In this document: in pieces, positions 35,222 to 43,563 of the stretch
Layout: the number at the start of each line of letters is the position of its first letter
How positions within the stretch are numbered: the stretch's first letter is position 1
IMG/VR virus record: IMGVR_UViG_3300037148_000025
Span: 25,415 to 89,414 of that record
DNA from: a virus
Direction: 5' to 3' (one strand)
Length of the DNA stretch: 64,000 nt
Made by a program: the position numbers and the translations under genes
The notes under the pieces: model-generated
The model's database searches: none
Told to the model about the DNA's origin: nothing
The model's input: the letters and a program-made list of their open reading frames with translations, nothing else

Positions 35222-35274
35222 AATGAACGAACGGTTAGTAGATGATTCAAGATGCCAAATTTTAAGGAGAAATA

Positions 35275-35643
35275 ATGTTTACATACAAACAAAGTACAGG
35301 TGAGTTGACCTTAAATAGTCAGCCATTTGGCAAAGGTTACAGTGGTATGCAGGGTGTTGGATATGATAATCCAGCAGAGCAATTCGTGAAGGATGTAGGT
35401 CCAATTCCAGAAGGTTTTTACACCATTGAAGGACCGCCTTTTAATACCACAGAACATGGTCCATTTGTCATGCGGCTAACACCAGATGCAGCAAACGATA
35501 TGGAGGGACGCAGCGGATTCCTTTGTCATGGAGATAGTGTTGTTCACCCCGGTGCGGCCAGTGAAGGTTGTGTCATTATGCCCCGCTTAGTTCGGGAGGC
35601 TATGTGGAGTTCCGGAGATCGCAGGTTACAGGTTATCGCCTAA
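35275..35643 (+). CDS. Tlde1-like (DUF2778) peptidoglycan L,D-enzyme
   Basis: 122 residues spanning the whole small domain: GKGYSGMQG, GPIPEGFYTI, GPFVMRLTP, GRSGFLCHGDS (His 85) and ASEGCVIM (Cys 99). Members of this family cut or exchange D-amino acids at L,D bonds of stem peptides. No signal peptide, so holin-dependent release would be needed if it acts as endolysin. AAGGAGAAATA ribosome binding site. Followed by a terminator. Confidence 0.82.
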   Translation: MFTYKQSTGELTLNSQPFGKGYSGMQGVGYDNPAEQFVKDVGPIPEGFYTIEGPPFNTTEHGPFVMRLTPDAANDMEGRSGFLCHGDSVVHPGAASEGCVIMPRLVREAMWSSGDRRLQVIA

Positions 35644-35672
35644 CAAGTTGTCAGTAATAGTTTTGTAGAAAA

Positions 35673-35704
35673 AGCCCACTTCTAACGGAGTGGGCTGTGT
35701 TTTA
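35673..35704 (+). terminator. Intrinsic terminator
   Basis: AGCCCACT (35673-35680) pairs with AGTGGGCT (35689-35696), followed by GTGTTTTAG. Confidence 0.75.
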
Positions 35705-35726
35705 GTCTAAAAGGGGGTATCAAAAT

Positions 35727-37592
35727 ATGAAAGAGTGGTCAAATCTTTCTAGAATAGTCTATCGCCGGACCTACAGCCGAAGGGATTCTGGAAGTTATGA
35801 GAATTGGGAACAAACAGTTGAAAGAGCGGTTGCAGGAAATGTAAAGGGACACAATGTTCCTGAAGAAGAGATTAAAGAACTAATCAAGTATGCGAATGAG
35901 CGCAAGGCTGGACCGGCAGGAAGAGGCTATTGGTTTTCAGGAGCGCCCGCGCAGGACAGGATTGGTGGGGCAGCTTTAGTGAACTGCTGGTTCTTCACAG
36001 CAGATGATTGGAACAACTTTGTAATAGCGCAGGATTTGCTCATGTTAGGTGGTGGAGTAGGAATGAGTGTTGAGAGCCAGTTTACAAGCAAGCTTCCAAA
36101 AGTAAAGAAAGATGTTCACGTAACTCACAAGGCAACTAAGGATGCGGACTTTATTATTCCTGATTCTAGAGAAGGCTGGTGTGAACTTACGCGCAGGGTG
36201 TTGGAGAGCTATTTTGTTACTGGAAAACCATTCACCTATTCTACGGTCTGTGTACGAGGATATGGGGAACCTATTGTGGGCTTTGGTGGTGTGGCGTCAG
36301 GTCCATTGCCTCTCGTTCGATTCGTTGAGACTTTGAGTGCCATTCTTGTTGCGCGTGGAGGAAAGCACGTTAGGCCGATAGATGCGGCAGATCTTCTTAC
36401 TGCTACTGGTGAGATGGTCGTGGCAGGAAACGTTCGGCGCAGTGCAATCATTATTCTTGGGGATTGTTGGGACAAGGAGTATCTAAAGGCTAAGCGTTGG
36501 GACTTAGGATCGATACCTACTCACCGTAGCTGTGCCAACTATTCTGTGATCTGTGAAGACATTGAAGATTTGCATCCCCTGTTTTGGAAGACCTACGAGC
36601 AGGGAGAAGCTTTTGGGATCGTCAATCGGACAGCAATTCAGAAGTATGGTAGAATGGGGGAACTGAAGCCAGATTCAGCCACAGGCACAAACCCCTGCGG
36701 GGAGGCTACCCTTGAAAATGGTGAGCCATGCAACCTCGCAGAAATTCCAATTTGTAATTTGGAATCTCAAGAGGAGTTTATCAAGGTTTCAAGGCTCATG
36801 TTGAGGTATACTAAGCGTGTGACCATGGAGAAATATCACCATGCTGTGACTCAGGCTGTCATTGAGCGTAACAGGAGGGTAGGAATTGGAATCACCGGAT
36901 GCTTGGCATCCAACCTATTCGTCCCAGAAGTTCTTGACAAAGCATATGCAGCAATTCAGGAAGAAGACCAAAAATACTCTAAAGAATTAGGAATTCCTAC
37001 TAGTAAAAGAACTACTTTATGTAAGCCATCTGGAACTATGTCAAAAGTTATGGATTGTAATGGTTATGAGGGTATACATGCTGCATTTAGTCGATACATA
37101 GTTCAACGTATACGTGTGGCATCCAATGACCCACTGATTCCCCGCCTGAGAGCAGCCGGACATAAGATGGAGCCGGTTCTTCTGTTTGATGGAACGCTTG
37201 ACCAGCAGACTCAAGTAGTAGACTTCTATGTGCAGGCTCCTAATGGCTACCCTGTAGCAGATGAAGACTGGAATACTTGGAAGCAGCTTGATACACTAAA
37301 GTTTGCTCAGAAGCATTGGGCAGACCAAGCAGTTTCTGTAACAGTCTATTATGAACGCACAGATATTCCTAAGATCAAAGAATGGCTAGCACAAAATCTC
37401 AGTTCTGTCAAGTCGATTAGTTTTCTATGCCACAGTGACCACGGATTTAAGCAGGCACCTAAAGAGGCAATCACGGCTGAGCAGTATCAAAAGATGTCAG
37501 CTAAGATTAAGCCGATTAAATTGGATGATGTTGGGGAGGGAAGTATGATCGAAGGTCTGGAGTGTAGTGGGGGAACGTGCCCTGTTCGCTAA
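35727..37592 (+). CDS. nrdJ: Adenosylcobalamin-dependent ribonucleotide reductase (class II)
   Basis: 621 residues, monomeric class II type that reduces ribonucleoside triphosphates to deoxy forms with coenzyme B12. Seen: YRRTYSRRDSG N-terminal motif, first redox cysteine C87 (ALVNCWFF), the thiyl cysteine and partner acid in TNPCGEATL (C324, E326), C335, and the C-terminal shuttle pair C613/C618 (ECSGGTCP). All catalytic cysteines are present; shorter than the 739-residue Lactobacillus enzyme. It ends the rightward arm and supplies dNTPs. The phage depends on host cobalamin. Confidence 0.95.
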   Translation: MKEWSNLSRIVYRRTYSRRDSGSYENWEQTVERAVAGNVKGHNVPEEEIKELIKYANERKAGPAGRGYWFSGAPAQDRIGGAALVNCWFFTADDWNNFVIAQDLLMLGGGVGMSVESQFTSKLPKVKKDVHVTHKATKDADFIIPDSREGWCELTRRVLESYFVTGKPFTYSTVCVRGYGEPIVGFGGVASGPLPLVRFVETLSAILVARGGKHVRPIDAADLLTATGEMVVAGNVRRSAIIILGDCWDKEYLKAKRWDLGSIPTHRSCANYSVICEDIEDLHPLFWKTYEQGEAFGIVNRTAIQKYGRMGELKPDSATGTNPCGEATLENGEPCNLAEIPICNLESQEEFIKVSRLMLRYTKRVTMEKYHHAVTQAVIERNRRVGIGITGCLASNLFVPEVLDKAYAAIQEEDQKYSKELGIPTSKRTTLCKPSGTMSKVMDCNGYEGIHAAFSRYIVQRIRVASNDPLIPRLRAAGHKMEPVLLFDGTLDQQTQVVDFYVQAPNGYPVADEDWNTWKQLDTLKFAQKHWADQAVSVTVYYERTDIPKIKEWLAQNLSSVKSISFLCHSDHGFKQAPKEAITAEQYQKMSAKIKPIKLDDVGEGSMIEGLECSGGTCPVR

Positions 37593-37601
37593 ACAAAAAA
37601 T

Positions 37602-37652
37602 AAAATACCCCATGTTAGAAGAATGTAACAAACTTCTGACATGGGGTATTTT
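37602..37652. terminator. Bidirectional terminator between convergent arms
   Basis: A 20-base arm (37602-37621) is perfectly complementary to 37633-37652, with A-rich and T-rich flanks on both sides, so it stops transcription from the nrdJ side and from the opposite arm. Confidence 0.92.
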
Positions 37653-37662
37653 TTGTGTTTAA

Positions 37663-38028
37663 TTAGTGGTTGATTATCTCTACTACAGTTAACGAGTCTT
37701 TAAGTTGTCCGTAAACATTTGGGGAGACATTTACACACCCCATGGTCACGTTTCTTCGTTGGTCAGGGTCGCCGGAATTTAACCGTTCTTTACGATGCTG
37801 TGCTGGATTACGTAACCACAGTCTGTGAATGGCATATACCCTATCCGGTAATTCGTTGAATACCAGAATGTCTCCACCATATCCGGGAGCCTTAGTCAAT
37901 TTGTGTACCACAGAGAAAACCCCAATTGGCGTTGATCTGCCTACCAGAGCCGGGTAGCAGACTTGTTGCGACTGCTGCGGGGTTTGAAAGCAAATCAGCG
38001 CCGAATAGAGTAGAATCGTGGCAAACAT
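37663..38028 (-). CDS. L,D-transpeptidase (YkuD family), secreted
   Basis: 121 residues with a short hydrophobic leader. The YkuD core is complete: GRSTPIGVFSV, GGDILVF, YAIHRLW (His 68), SGDPDQRRNVTMGCVNV (Cys 98). These enzymes form 3-3 crosslinks in peptidoglycan or attach proteins to it. Last gene of a three-gene secreted cassette, coupled to the upstream gene. In a phage it may strengthen or remodel the host wall, or resist superinfection; that role is inference. Confidence 0.85.
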   Translation of the reverse strand: MFATILLYSALICFQTPQQSQQVCYPALVGRSTPIGVFSVVHKLTKAPGYGGDILVFNELPDRVYAIHRLWLRNPAQHRKERLNSGDPDQRRNVTMGCVNVSPNVYGQLKDSLTVVEIINH

Positions 38029-38870
38029 TACTGACTAATTTTCTTGTTCTCAGTCATTGGAGCTATTGGAGTTACCGGCACTTCTGTACCCTTTTCGGGT
38101 ACAGTTGACGCCGGAATGGGTACAGGAGATACAGGAGACATAGGAACTACGGGAGCCACTGTCGGAACCTGCCCAATAACTTCTGGAACCGGTACAGCAA
38201 GAGCTAAGCAATCTTCTGTAGTAAGTTTCGCTCGCTTTGCTGCGTTGGTTGAACAGAGTATCTTTGCTGCTGCTGTAAAGTTGTGCATGAGAGCAAAGCT
38301 ACGCGCTGTCTCACGAGAATCGCATCCCTTATCAATCTTTCCCCCACCAAGTGCTGCACCGAAGAAAGGTGAAGACGCACCGGCAGAAAAACTCTTGAAG
38401 CATGGAGCCGTGGGAAACGAGTCTGGAGCATAAGCTATTGGAGTTTGACGCACTTGATTGTACTCCGAAGATATTGTAGTGGAGTTACCCGATCCAGTGC
38501 TGTTGTTTGCAGCGGAAGCTGTACCGCCATTAGCGGTTCCCCCGGTTCCCCCGGTTCCCCCTGAACCGCCCTTAGACACAGACACATTGGTGTTTTGTGA
38601 ATTCCCACTGTTCTTCACAGTCGATTGTGAATCGGATTGTGACTGAGACTGCGAATTCGACTTAGACTGTGAGTTAGCGTTCGAGTCAGAGTTCGAGTTA
38701 GATGTTGACTTGGTGACTGAATTGATTGGCACTGAAACAGTGCTATTGCCTCCAGTAGCCGTGGATGTAGCCGTAGCTGTAGGGGTTTGTGCCACAGCTA
38801 CGGTTGCAAACGCAGAAGTGTTAAAACCAACTGCGAGTGTGAGTGTTAAAATAAACAAAGAGAATTTCAC
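38028..38870 (-). CDS. Secreted low-complexity protein with conserved cysteine domain
   Basis: 280 residues. Signal peptide about 1-28 (SLFILTLTLAVGF), a Ser/Asn/Gln and Gly/Thr low-complexity region (about 30-130), a conserved block (SEYNQVRQTPIAYAPDSF, APCFKS, KIDKGCDSRETARSF, AAKILCS, DCLALA) with four or more cysteines, and a Pro/Val tail. The conserved block recurs in phage and prophage proteins of unknown function. Overlaps the transpeptidase and PEP-CTERM genes by 1-4 bases, so co-translated. Confidence 0.65.
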   Translation of the reverse strand: MKFSLFILTLTLAVGFNTSAFATVAVAQTPTATATSTATGGNSTVSVPINSVTKSTSNSNSDSNANSQSKSNSQSQSQSDSQSTVKNSGNSQNTNVSVSKGGSGGTGGTGGTANGGTASAANNSTGSGNSTTISSEYNQVRQTPIAYAPDSFPTAPCFKSFSAGASSPFFGAALGGGKIDKGCDSRETARSFALMHNFTAAAKILCSTNAAKRAKLTTEDCLALAVPVPEVIGQVPTVAPVVPMSPVSPVPIPASTVPEKGTEVPVTPIAPMTENKKISQ

Positions 38871-39505
38871 GCGTTTTCCTTTCCGGTACGTCTATTCTTT
38901 TTAGACCATACCAATGCCAGTCCCAGAAGACCAGTTCCCATAAACAGTAAGGATGAAGGTTCTGGAGTCTGCGTTTGCACAGGATTTATCCCAATAAAAG
39001 TCTGAGGAATTCCGCCCTCTGTCTGGGTTCCATCTACAGGTGTGTAAAGAATAAAATCCACCTTATTTACAGATAACTCCCCGGCAACAGCCGCGTGCAA
39101 CTGAGTTTGTGCGTTTGGTGCGTCGAGCAGCAAAGAAGCAGCATCTGTACTATCAAACAATGACCATGCAGCCAACTGGTCTGCAACGGCATTTCCCGGA
39201 TTGGAAATAGCATCTTGAAGTAGCCAAGCAGCCGCAAGATTATTTAAATTTTCATGAGGTCCAAGTAGTGTAACTTCTGTAGCTGTCCATGATTCTCCGA
39301 AGGTAACATCGTCTGCGAAATTCAGACACATCAGCGCCACATTAGCAGTGTCACCCACAGTAAGATAATATGGATAGGCATAGTCTCCTGCCACTTGGTT
39401 AGAGCCTGCTGTGTTCAGGGTTAAGGTCACAGTATCGGCATTAGCCGACAAAGGAATCGCAAGGGTCATTACCAAAGCGAGCAGTGCAAGAATAATCTTC
39501 TTCAT
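38867..39505 (-). CDS. PEP-CTERM surface protein
   Basis: 212 residues. Signal peptide about 1-23 (ending SANA). The mature part (GDYAYPYYLTV, LMCLNFADDVTFGESWTA) resembles short PEP-CTERM exported proteins of acidobacteria. The C-terminus has the full sorting signal: TPEPSS, hydrophobic segment LLFMGTGLLGLALVW, then KKNRR. Host exosortase would recognise PEP and anchor or release the protein. First gene of the secreted cassette. Rare for a phage; suggests surface modification and an exosortase-bearing host. Confidence 0.88.
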   Translation of the reverse strand: MKKIILALLALVMTLAIPLSANADTVTLTLNTAGSNQVAGDYAYPYYLTVGDTANVALMCLNFADDVTFGESWTATEVTLLGPHENLNNLAAAWLLQDAISNPGNAVADQLAAWSLFDSTDAASLLLDAPNAQTQLHAAVAGELSVNKVDFILYTPVDGTQTEGGIPQTFIGINPVQTQTPEPSSLLFMGTGLLGLALVWSKKNRRTGKENA

Positions 39506-39520
39506 TTTTTCCTTCCTTTT

Positions 39521-39865
39521 TTAGCGGTTATCTCCACGACTTTTAATCACGCCCCGCTTCTGGCGATCTTGTAGTTTCTCTATGTTCCTAGTCGCAACTA
39601 CGGCTAGGTCTGTATCCATTTCACTTGCTAAAGCTGCAACATACCACAACACATCTCCCAGTTCCTTGATAAGTTCTTCCTTATCTTCTTTGGACAACTG
39701 CTTCTTGCTTGTGACTCCCTTGTTGCGCCACAGCTTCTTAATCTTGTCAACTGTTTCTCCAGCTTCTCCTGCGAGTCCTAGAGCCGGATAGATCAGGTTA
39801 TTCCCCAAGTCTGGGTACTGTGCAGTCATTAGTGCGGCGGCTTGGTACGAGCTAAGTGTTATCAT
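39521..39865 (-). CDS. MazG-like nucleotide pyrophosphohydrolase
   Basis: 114 residues from the ATG at 39865 (GGGAGAACACA upstream). The MazG metal-binding pattern is present: LAGEAGETVDKIKK, then KEELIKELGDVLWYVAALA. It splits NTPs or dNTPs (or lowers the alarmone ppGpp, as proposed for phage MazG) to NMP and pyrophosphate. Overlaps the upstream gene by 14 bases. Confidence 0.88.
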   Translation of the reverse strand: MITLSSYQAAALMTAQYPDLGNNLIYPALGLAGEAGETVDKIKKLWRNKGVTSKKQLSKEDKEELIKELGDVLWYVAALASEMDTDLAVVATRNIEKLQDRQKRGVIKSRGDNR

Positions 39866-40097
39866 TGTGTTCTCCCAGTGTGCTCCCATGTATCCAAACA
39901 ATCTTTCCATCTTCTCGAAGATAAACAGCACCCCCACTAGTCAGCAGGAAATCCTTGAGTTGAGATATAGTAAGGTCATCTGGGGCAACAATAAATCCCT
40001 CTAGGGGACTTATACTCTCAAGAGTCCATATACCGGTGTCCATGTAGTCTGTGTATTGTCCAATGATAACGTCACTCGTAATGATAGCGTTACTCAT
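39852..40097 (-). CDS. Small hypothetical protein
   Basis: 81 residues, acidic, ending in GEHNDNT. A compact alpha/beta look with ISQLKDFLLTSGGAVYLREDGKIVW. Overlaps the gene on each side by a few bases, so translationally coupled with MazG. Function unknown. Confidence 0.6.
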   Translation of the reverse strand: MSNAIITSDVIIGQYTDYMDTGIWTLESISPLEGFIVAPDDLTISQLKDFLLTSGGAVYLREDGKIVWIHGSTLGEHNDNT

Positions 40098-40279
40098 TCT
40101 GGTATCTCCTGAATCCTTTCTATGAGGTCTTCTAATGCGTCCGGTAACGTTGCTCCGAATCCTTCTAGATCATACCTCTCTAGCCTTAAAGCAAGCTTGC
40201 CGTCATATGTCTTAATAGACACTCTAATGTTTTTCTCATCATCAAGTTCCACTATTGCGATTTCTCCAAGATATTTCAT
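40094..40279 (-). CDS. Small hypothetical protein
   Basis: 61 residues, acidic, beta strand then helix (LPDALEDLIERIQEI) reminiscent of HicB-type N-terminal folds, but too short to claim. Overlaps neighbours by 4 bases. Confidence 0.55.
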   Translation of the reverse strand: MKYLGEIAIVELDDEKNIRVSIKTYDGKLALRLERYDLEGFGATLPDALEDLIERIQEIPE

Positions 40280-40581
40280 ATTAGCGGTGTCCCCCTTCCT
40301 CCAACAATTTCATCCGGGTTCTTCGGAATGTTTTCAATCATTTTGTACAAATTATACTTATTATCTTTGTCGTTATAGTCTCCGAATGAGTCAATGCTTA
40401 TTTTAATAATTTCCAAAGCAATCCTCATTTTTGCTAGGCGCTGTTTGTTATCCCATGTATCAGGAAGTTTTGTAACAATTATCTCAACACAGATTTCCAA
40501 GGAATCTTGAAGATCGCAGAGATGAGTGTATCGTGTACCAATGTCTTCTAACTTCTTGGTAACTATTTTAGGAGACTCCAT
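40276..40581 (-). CDS. Small hypothetical helical protein
   Basis: 101 residues from the ATG at 40581, chosen because AAGGAGG sits just upstream; the frame extends further but without a site. Helical (LEICVEIIVTKLPDTWDNKQ). Function unknown. Confidence 0.55.
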   Translation of the reverse strand: MESPKIVTKKLEDIGTRYTHLCDLQDSLEICVEIIVTKLPDTWDNKQRLAKMRIALEIIKISIDSFGDYNDKDNKYNLYKMIENIPKNPDEIVGGRGTPLI

Positions 40582-40810
40582 TTTCCTCCTTAGGCTCCTC
40601 TTTCTTAACCTTAGTACGCCGTACCTTACAGCCCTTCCCACACTGCCCGCAGTGCCAGCATCCAAGTCCACATTCGCTGAACTTGTTTTCCTTACGATCC
40701 TCCTTGGACCTAACGCAAGGGTCTTTTGTGGCTTTTGCACCACAGCACACGCTCGTGTAGTCGAATACTGCCACACCAGCGAACGGTTGCTTACCTTTCT
40801 GTCTGCTCAC
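40568..40810 (-). CDS. Cysteine-rich small protein
   Basis: 80 residues with eight cysteines (CC, C, CGLGC, CGQCGKGC) and a basic/acidic tail, suggestive of a zinc-binding or iron-sulfur knot. Overlaps both neighbours. Function unknown. Confidence 0.55.
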   Translation of the reverse strand: MSRQKGKQPFAGVAVFDYTSVCCGAKATKDPCVRSKEDRKENKFSECGLGCWHCGQCGKGCKVRRTKVKKEEPKEENGVS

Positions 40811-40995
40811 TTTGCTTCCTTTCTGTCTGCTCTGTATAGCGTACCTTTAACACGATCCCAGTCTTTTGCCATATTTTGCATTTCGTTCTTGTAGACGGCA
40901 AAATTAAACTTCTGCGACTGGTTATATAACCAATTGCTCATGTGTTGACCAGCAACATAAATTTCATCTGCATCAGCTTTAGTAAGGTTTGGCAT
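40807..40995 (-). CDS. Small hypothetical protein
   Basis: 62 residues, helical and basic at the C-terminus, AGGAGAG-type site upstream. Overlaps the next gene by 4 bases. Function unknown. Confidence 0.55.
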   Translation of the reverse strand: MPNLTKADADEIYVAGQHMSNWLYNQSQKFNFAVYKNEMQNMAKDWDRVKGTLYRADRKEAK

Positions 40996-41238
40996 TTACT
41001 CTCCTTTCAACCAGTCGTCTACTGCCTCATACGATCCCCAACATTTAGAAGGAATGTTGTTGTAACAGTATGAGACTATTTCAAATAGACAATGCCTGTT
41101 AACATCATCTGCTCTTGCAAAAGATTCTCTTAAATCATTAGCAAGAACTGCATGAAGAAATCCACCTGTATGGACCCTATGGGTGACATATCTCTGTAAT
41201 GTTTCTACAATATCTTCTGGTGCTTCACGATTATTCAT
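40996..41238 (-). CDS. Small hypothetical phage protein
   Basis: 80 residues from the ATG at 41238 (AGGAGAACG upstream). TLQRYVTHRVHTGGFLHAVLAN, then ARADDVNRHCLFEIVSY is a pattern common in phages of many hosts. Function unknown; overlaps the upstream small gene by 8 bases. Confidence 0.65.
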   Translation of the reverse strand: MNNREAPEDIVETLQRYVTHRVHTGGFLHAVLANDLRESFARADDVNRHCLFEIVSYCYNNIPSKCWGSYEAVDDWLKGE

Positions 41239-41401
41239 CGTTCTCCTTTCGTGTATACCGTACCAACCATTGTCCATCACTGTTATTAAGCCTACCACTT
41301 CTATTCTTTTTTGTCAAGAGGGAATCTATATATTTTAGAGCCTCTAGGCAGGTTGTGAATTTTTTGATGTATGGCTTTCCGGGTTTAAGTTTTGGCATCA
41401 T
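41231..41401 (-). CDS. Small basic protein missed by length cut-offs
   Basis: 56 residues starting MMPKLKPGKPYIKKF with AAGGAGA upstream of the double ATG; it overlaps the recA stop by 17 bases and the next gene start by 8. Very basic. Unknown function. Its coding region also contains a promoter-like site. Confidence 0.6.
   Translation of the reverse strand: MMPKLKPGKPYIKKFTTCLEALKYIDSLLTKKNRSGRLNNSDGQWLVRYTRKENDE
41289..41317 (-). promoter_or_regulatory. Sigma70-type promoter candidate
   Basis: On the minus strand TTGACA (41317-41312), 17-base spacer, TAGGCT (41294-41289). It would drive the small genes from 41238 leftwards to the secreted cassette. The -10 is off consensus. Confidence 0.5.
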
Positions 41402-42494
41402 TCTCCTTTCTCTTTGTCTCTAATGAGGTCTTGATCTCTTCTTGCAACTCTGGAGACAGTTTAACACATTCAACTAGATTTGTCAAGCCCTGTGCAATAT
41501 TTTTTCCTCCCATATAGAACCAAGCCCCTTTTTGTTCGATTACCCCCAGTTTTACAGCATAGGAAACAGAATCTGAGAATGTGTCTATCCCCGATCCGTA
41601 CAAAAGGTTGACAAAGGTTTCATGGAAAGGCACTCCACATTTGTTCTTGGCAGCTTTTATCTTGAGTTGGTGACCCAGTGGCTGATCTTTAGGTCCGATA
41701 ACCTCACGCCTTCGGACATCCAATCTTACCGACGCATAAAACTTAAGTGCCTTTCCACCGGTGGTGACTTCTGGGGAGCCGTACATTACACCAATCTTTT
41801 CACGTAACTGATTGATAAATATAACAGTTACCTTCTTTAAAGATGCCTTTCCTACCAGCTTTCGGCAGGCTTGACTCATAAGCCGCGCCTGTAGCCCCAT
41901 TACGGCTTCCCCCATCTCTCCATCTAGTTCAGCGCGTGGCACAAGTGCAGCTACCGAATCAACAACAATCAGGCTTACACAATCTGAATCGATTAATGCT
42001 TCCACCGTCTCCAGAGCGTCTTCCCCACTACTCGGCTGTGAAACTATTAGCTCGTCCACGTTGACTCCTAACAGAGCCGCATAAGATGGATCAAAAGCAT
42101 GTTCAGCATCAACTAGAGCGCAGACATTTTGAGTGTTGTTTTGCTCTTGTGCTATGATATGCAAGCACAGTGTTGTCTTACCCCCGCTCTCTACTCCGTA
42201 GACTTCTATTATTCTTCCTCTGGGGATACCGCCGCAACCTAGTACATCATAGTCTAGACTGGGCAAACCGGTACTAATGCTAGGAATGGGAACTCCAACT
42301 CGATCCCCAAGTCTTACAATTGACATAGTTGTGTCAAATTGCTTGTTTAAAGCTTTTTCTACTGCTCTTAGTGTAGCAAACTTATCTTCCTTACTCAGAG
42401 TTTTTTCAGGCTCTTTCTTCTTAGATACAGCAACAGGAGCCTTAACTTCAGGCTCCCCTAGAACTGCTGCAAGGTCCATTAATCCTTTACTCAT
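41385..42494 (-). CDS. recA: RecA recombinase
   Basis: 369 residues from the ATG at 42494 (AAAGGAACC upstream); an earlier in-frame start is less likely. Walker A GVESGGKT (100-107), Walker B-like LIVVDSVAALVP, loop region GLQARLMSQACRKL, and INQLREKIGVMYGSPEVTTGG are all present. It catalyses homologous strand exchange, probably linked to replication and repair of phage DNA with the nearby endonuclease VII and helicases. Confidence 0.95.
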   Translation of the reverse strand: MSKGLMDLAAVLGEPEVKAPVAVSKKKEPEKTLSKEDKFATLRAVEKALNKQFDTTMSIVRLGDRVGVPIPSISTGLPSLDYDVLGCGGIPRGRIIEVYGVESGGKTTLCLHIIAQEQNNTQNVCALVDAEHAFDPSYAALLGVNVDELIVSQPSSGEDALETVEALIDSDCVSLIVVDSVAALVPRAELDGEMGEAVMGLQARLMSQACRKLVGKASLKKVTVIFINQLREKIGVMYGSPEVTTGGKALKFYASVRLDVRRREVIGPKDQPLGHQLKIKAAKNKCGVPFHETFVNLLYGSGIDTFSDSVSYAVKLGVIEQKGAWFYMGGKNIAQGLTNLVECVKLSPELQEEIKTSLETKRKENDAKT

Positions 42495-42954
42495 TAGGTT
42501 CCTTTGCTTCCTCAATTGGTTTTTCTAAATCCTTAAGACGTGCCACAGTGCTCATGAACTTCAAAAAGTTCTTGTAGAATACTTCTCCCTGCAATTGAAC
42601 AATCAACTCAGGATGCCCATTTTGAAAGACTTCATCAGCCGTTTTAACCATTTCTCCATTGTTCTGAAACCATGCCCACCAACAATGTTCACAATTCCTG
42701 TGCTTAGGTTGGCTCTTTAAATCAAGCTTATGATGACATCCCTGCGCCCGTGGGTTATGTACAGTGATTTGCTTCTTGCGAATCTTTCCTATCATCGCTC
42801 TTGATAGCTTGATAGGAGGACGTAGAGGAGCAGGTTCGGCTTTTTCAAGTACAGTCCCATCGCTATCTATGATGTCATAGCTAGGGTACTCTGTCTCAAC
42901 GGTTGTTGTTAAAGTGTTGTCAACAACGTCTACCTGTTCTAGCTCTGGCTGCAT
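42487..42954 (-). CDS. Hypothetical protein with CHH/CEHC zinc-like motif
   Basis: 155 residues: acidic N-terminus, a basic segment (LSRAMIGKIRKKQ), then CHHKLDL and HRNCEHCWWAWFQNN that may hold zinc, and a helical tail. Overlaps recA by 8 bases. Probably nucleic-acid related by context; not recognised. Confidence 0.6.
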   Translation of the reverse strand: MQPELEQVDVVDNTLTTTVETEYPSYDIIDSDGTVLEKAEPAPLRPPIKLSRAMIGKIRKKQITVHNPRAQGCHHKLDLKSQPKHRNCEHCWWAWFQNNGEMVKTADEVFQNGHPELIVQLQGEVFYKNFLKFMSTVARLKDLEKPIEEAKEPNE

Positions 42955-43103
42955 AGTTCAACCTCTTCTGGGGTTAGGATAGGGTCCATGAGTCCGTGCT
43001 TCTGGAGCAACATGATCTTCTCTTGCGGGCTTCGTGCAGAGTTGATCTCTTCTAGTGCAGCTTCAAGTCCGTTCTTAATCACAGTCTTCTTAATTACTTC
43101 CAT
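42939..43103 (-). CDS. Small hypothetical protein
   Basis: 54 residues from the ATG at 43103 with AAGGAACAAA upstream, an identical leader to that of the gene at 48697. Short helical protein (AALEEINSARSPQEKIMLL). Function unknown. Confidence 0.55.
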   Translation of the reverse strand: MEVIKKTVIKNGLEAALEEINSARSPQEKIMLLQKHGLMDPILTPEEVELCSQS

Positions 43104-43119
43104 TTTGTTCCTTTCTTTG

Positions 43120-43563
43120 TTAATCACGTTTACGTCGTATTGCCGAAAAATACTTTCTTACAGGAGATATGTCTCTTTCTCTAAAGATTCGTCCAATAAT
43201 TTGTTCTATTTTGTTGCGCTCTCCTTGGTCGAATTTGTAGTAATTATCGTCCTCAGTAATATAAGTAGTATGGAATACAAAAAGGCATTCATCCGGTTCT
43301 CTCCAGCTTCTTGCAAATATAAGCATACCATCAATTATTGCTGCCTCCACATCGCAGAAGAAATCAACTACACTTGGCCTTGCTTCGTTAATAGATACAG
43401 ACGGTGCTTCTTCTTTGCTGGCAACTGAAATAGAACTTCTGTTTTTCAGGTATGAATATTGTCCTTCTATTGGGTCAGGCTTAGCATAGGGATCGCCCAT
43501 GACTTCAGTAAACGCCGATTTATTCTTGGACCATACTTCACTTTGATTTTTTTTCTTTCCCAT
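43120..43563 (-). CDS. Hypothetical protein
   Basis: 147 residues. Basic N-terminus, then a mixed alpha/beta domain (FFCDVEAAIIDGMLIFARSW, then RNKIEQIIGRIFRERDIS). Overlaps the endonuclease VII gene by 26 bases. Not recognised. Confidence 0.55.
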   Translation of the reverse strand: MGKKKNQSEVWSKNKSAFTEVMGDPYAKPDPIEGQYSYLKNRSSISVASKEEAPSVSINEARPSVVDFFCDVEAAIIDGMLIFARSWREPDECLFVFHTTYITEDDNYYKFDQGERNKIEQIIGRIFRERDISPVRKYFSAIRRKRD

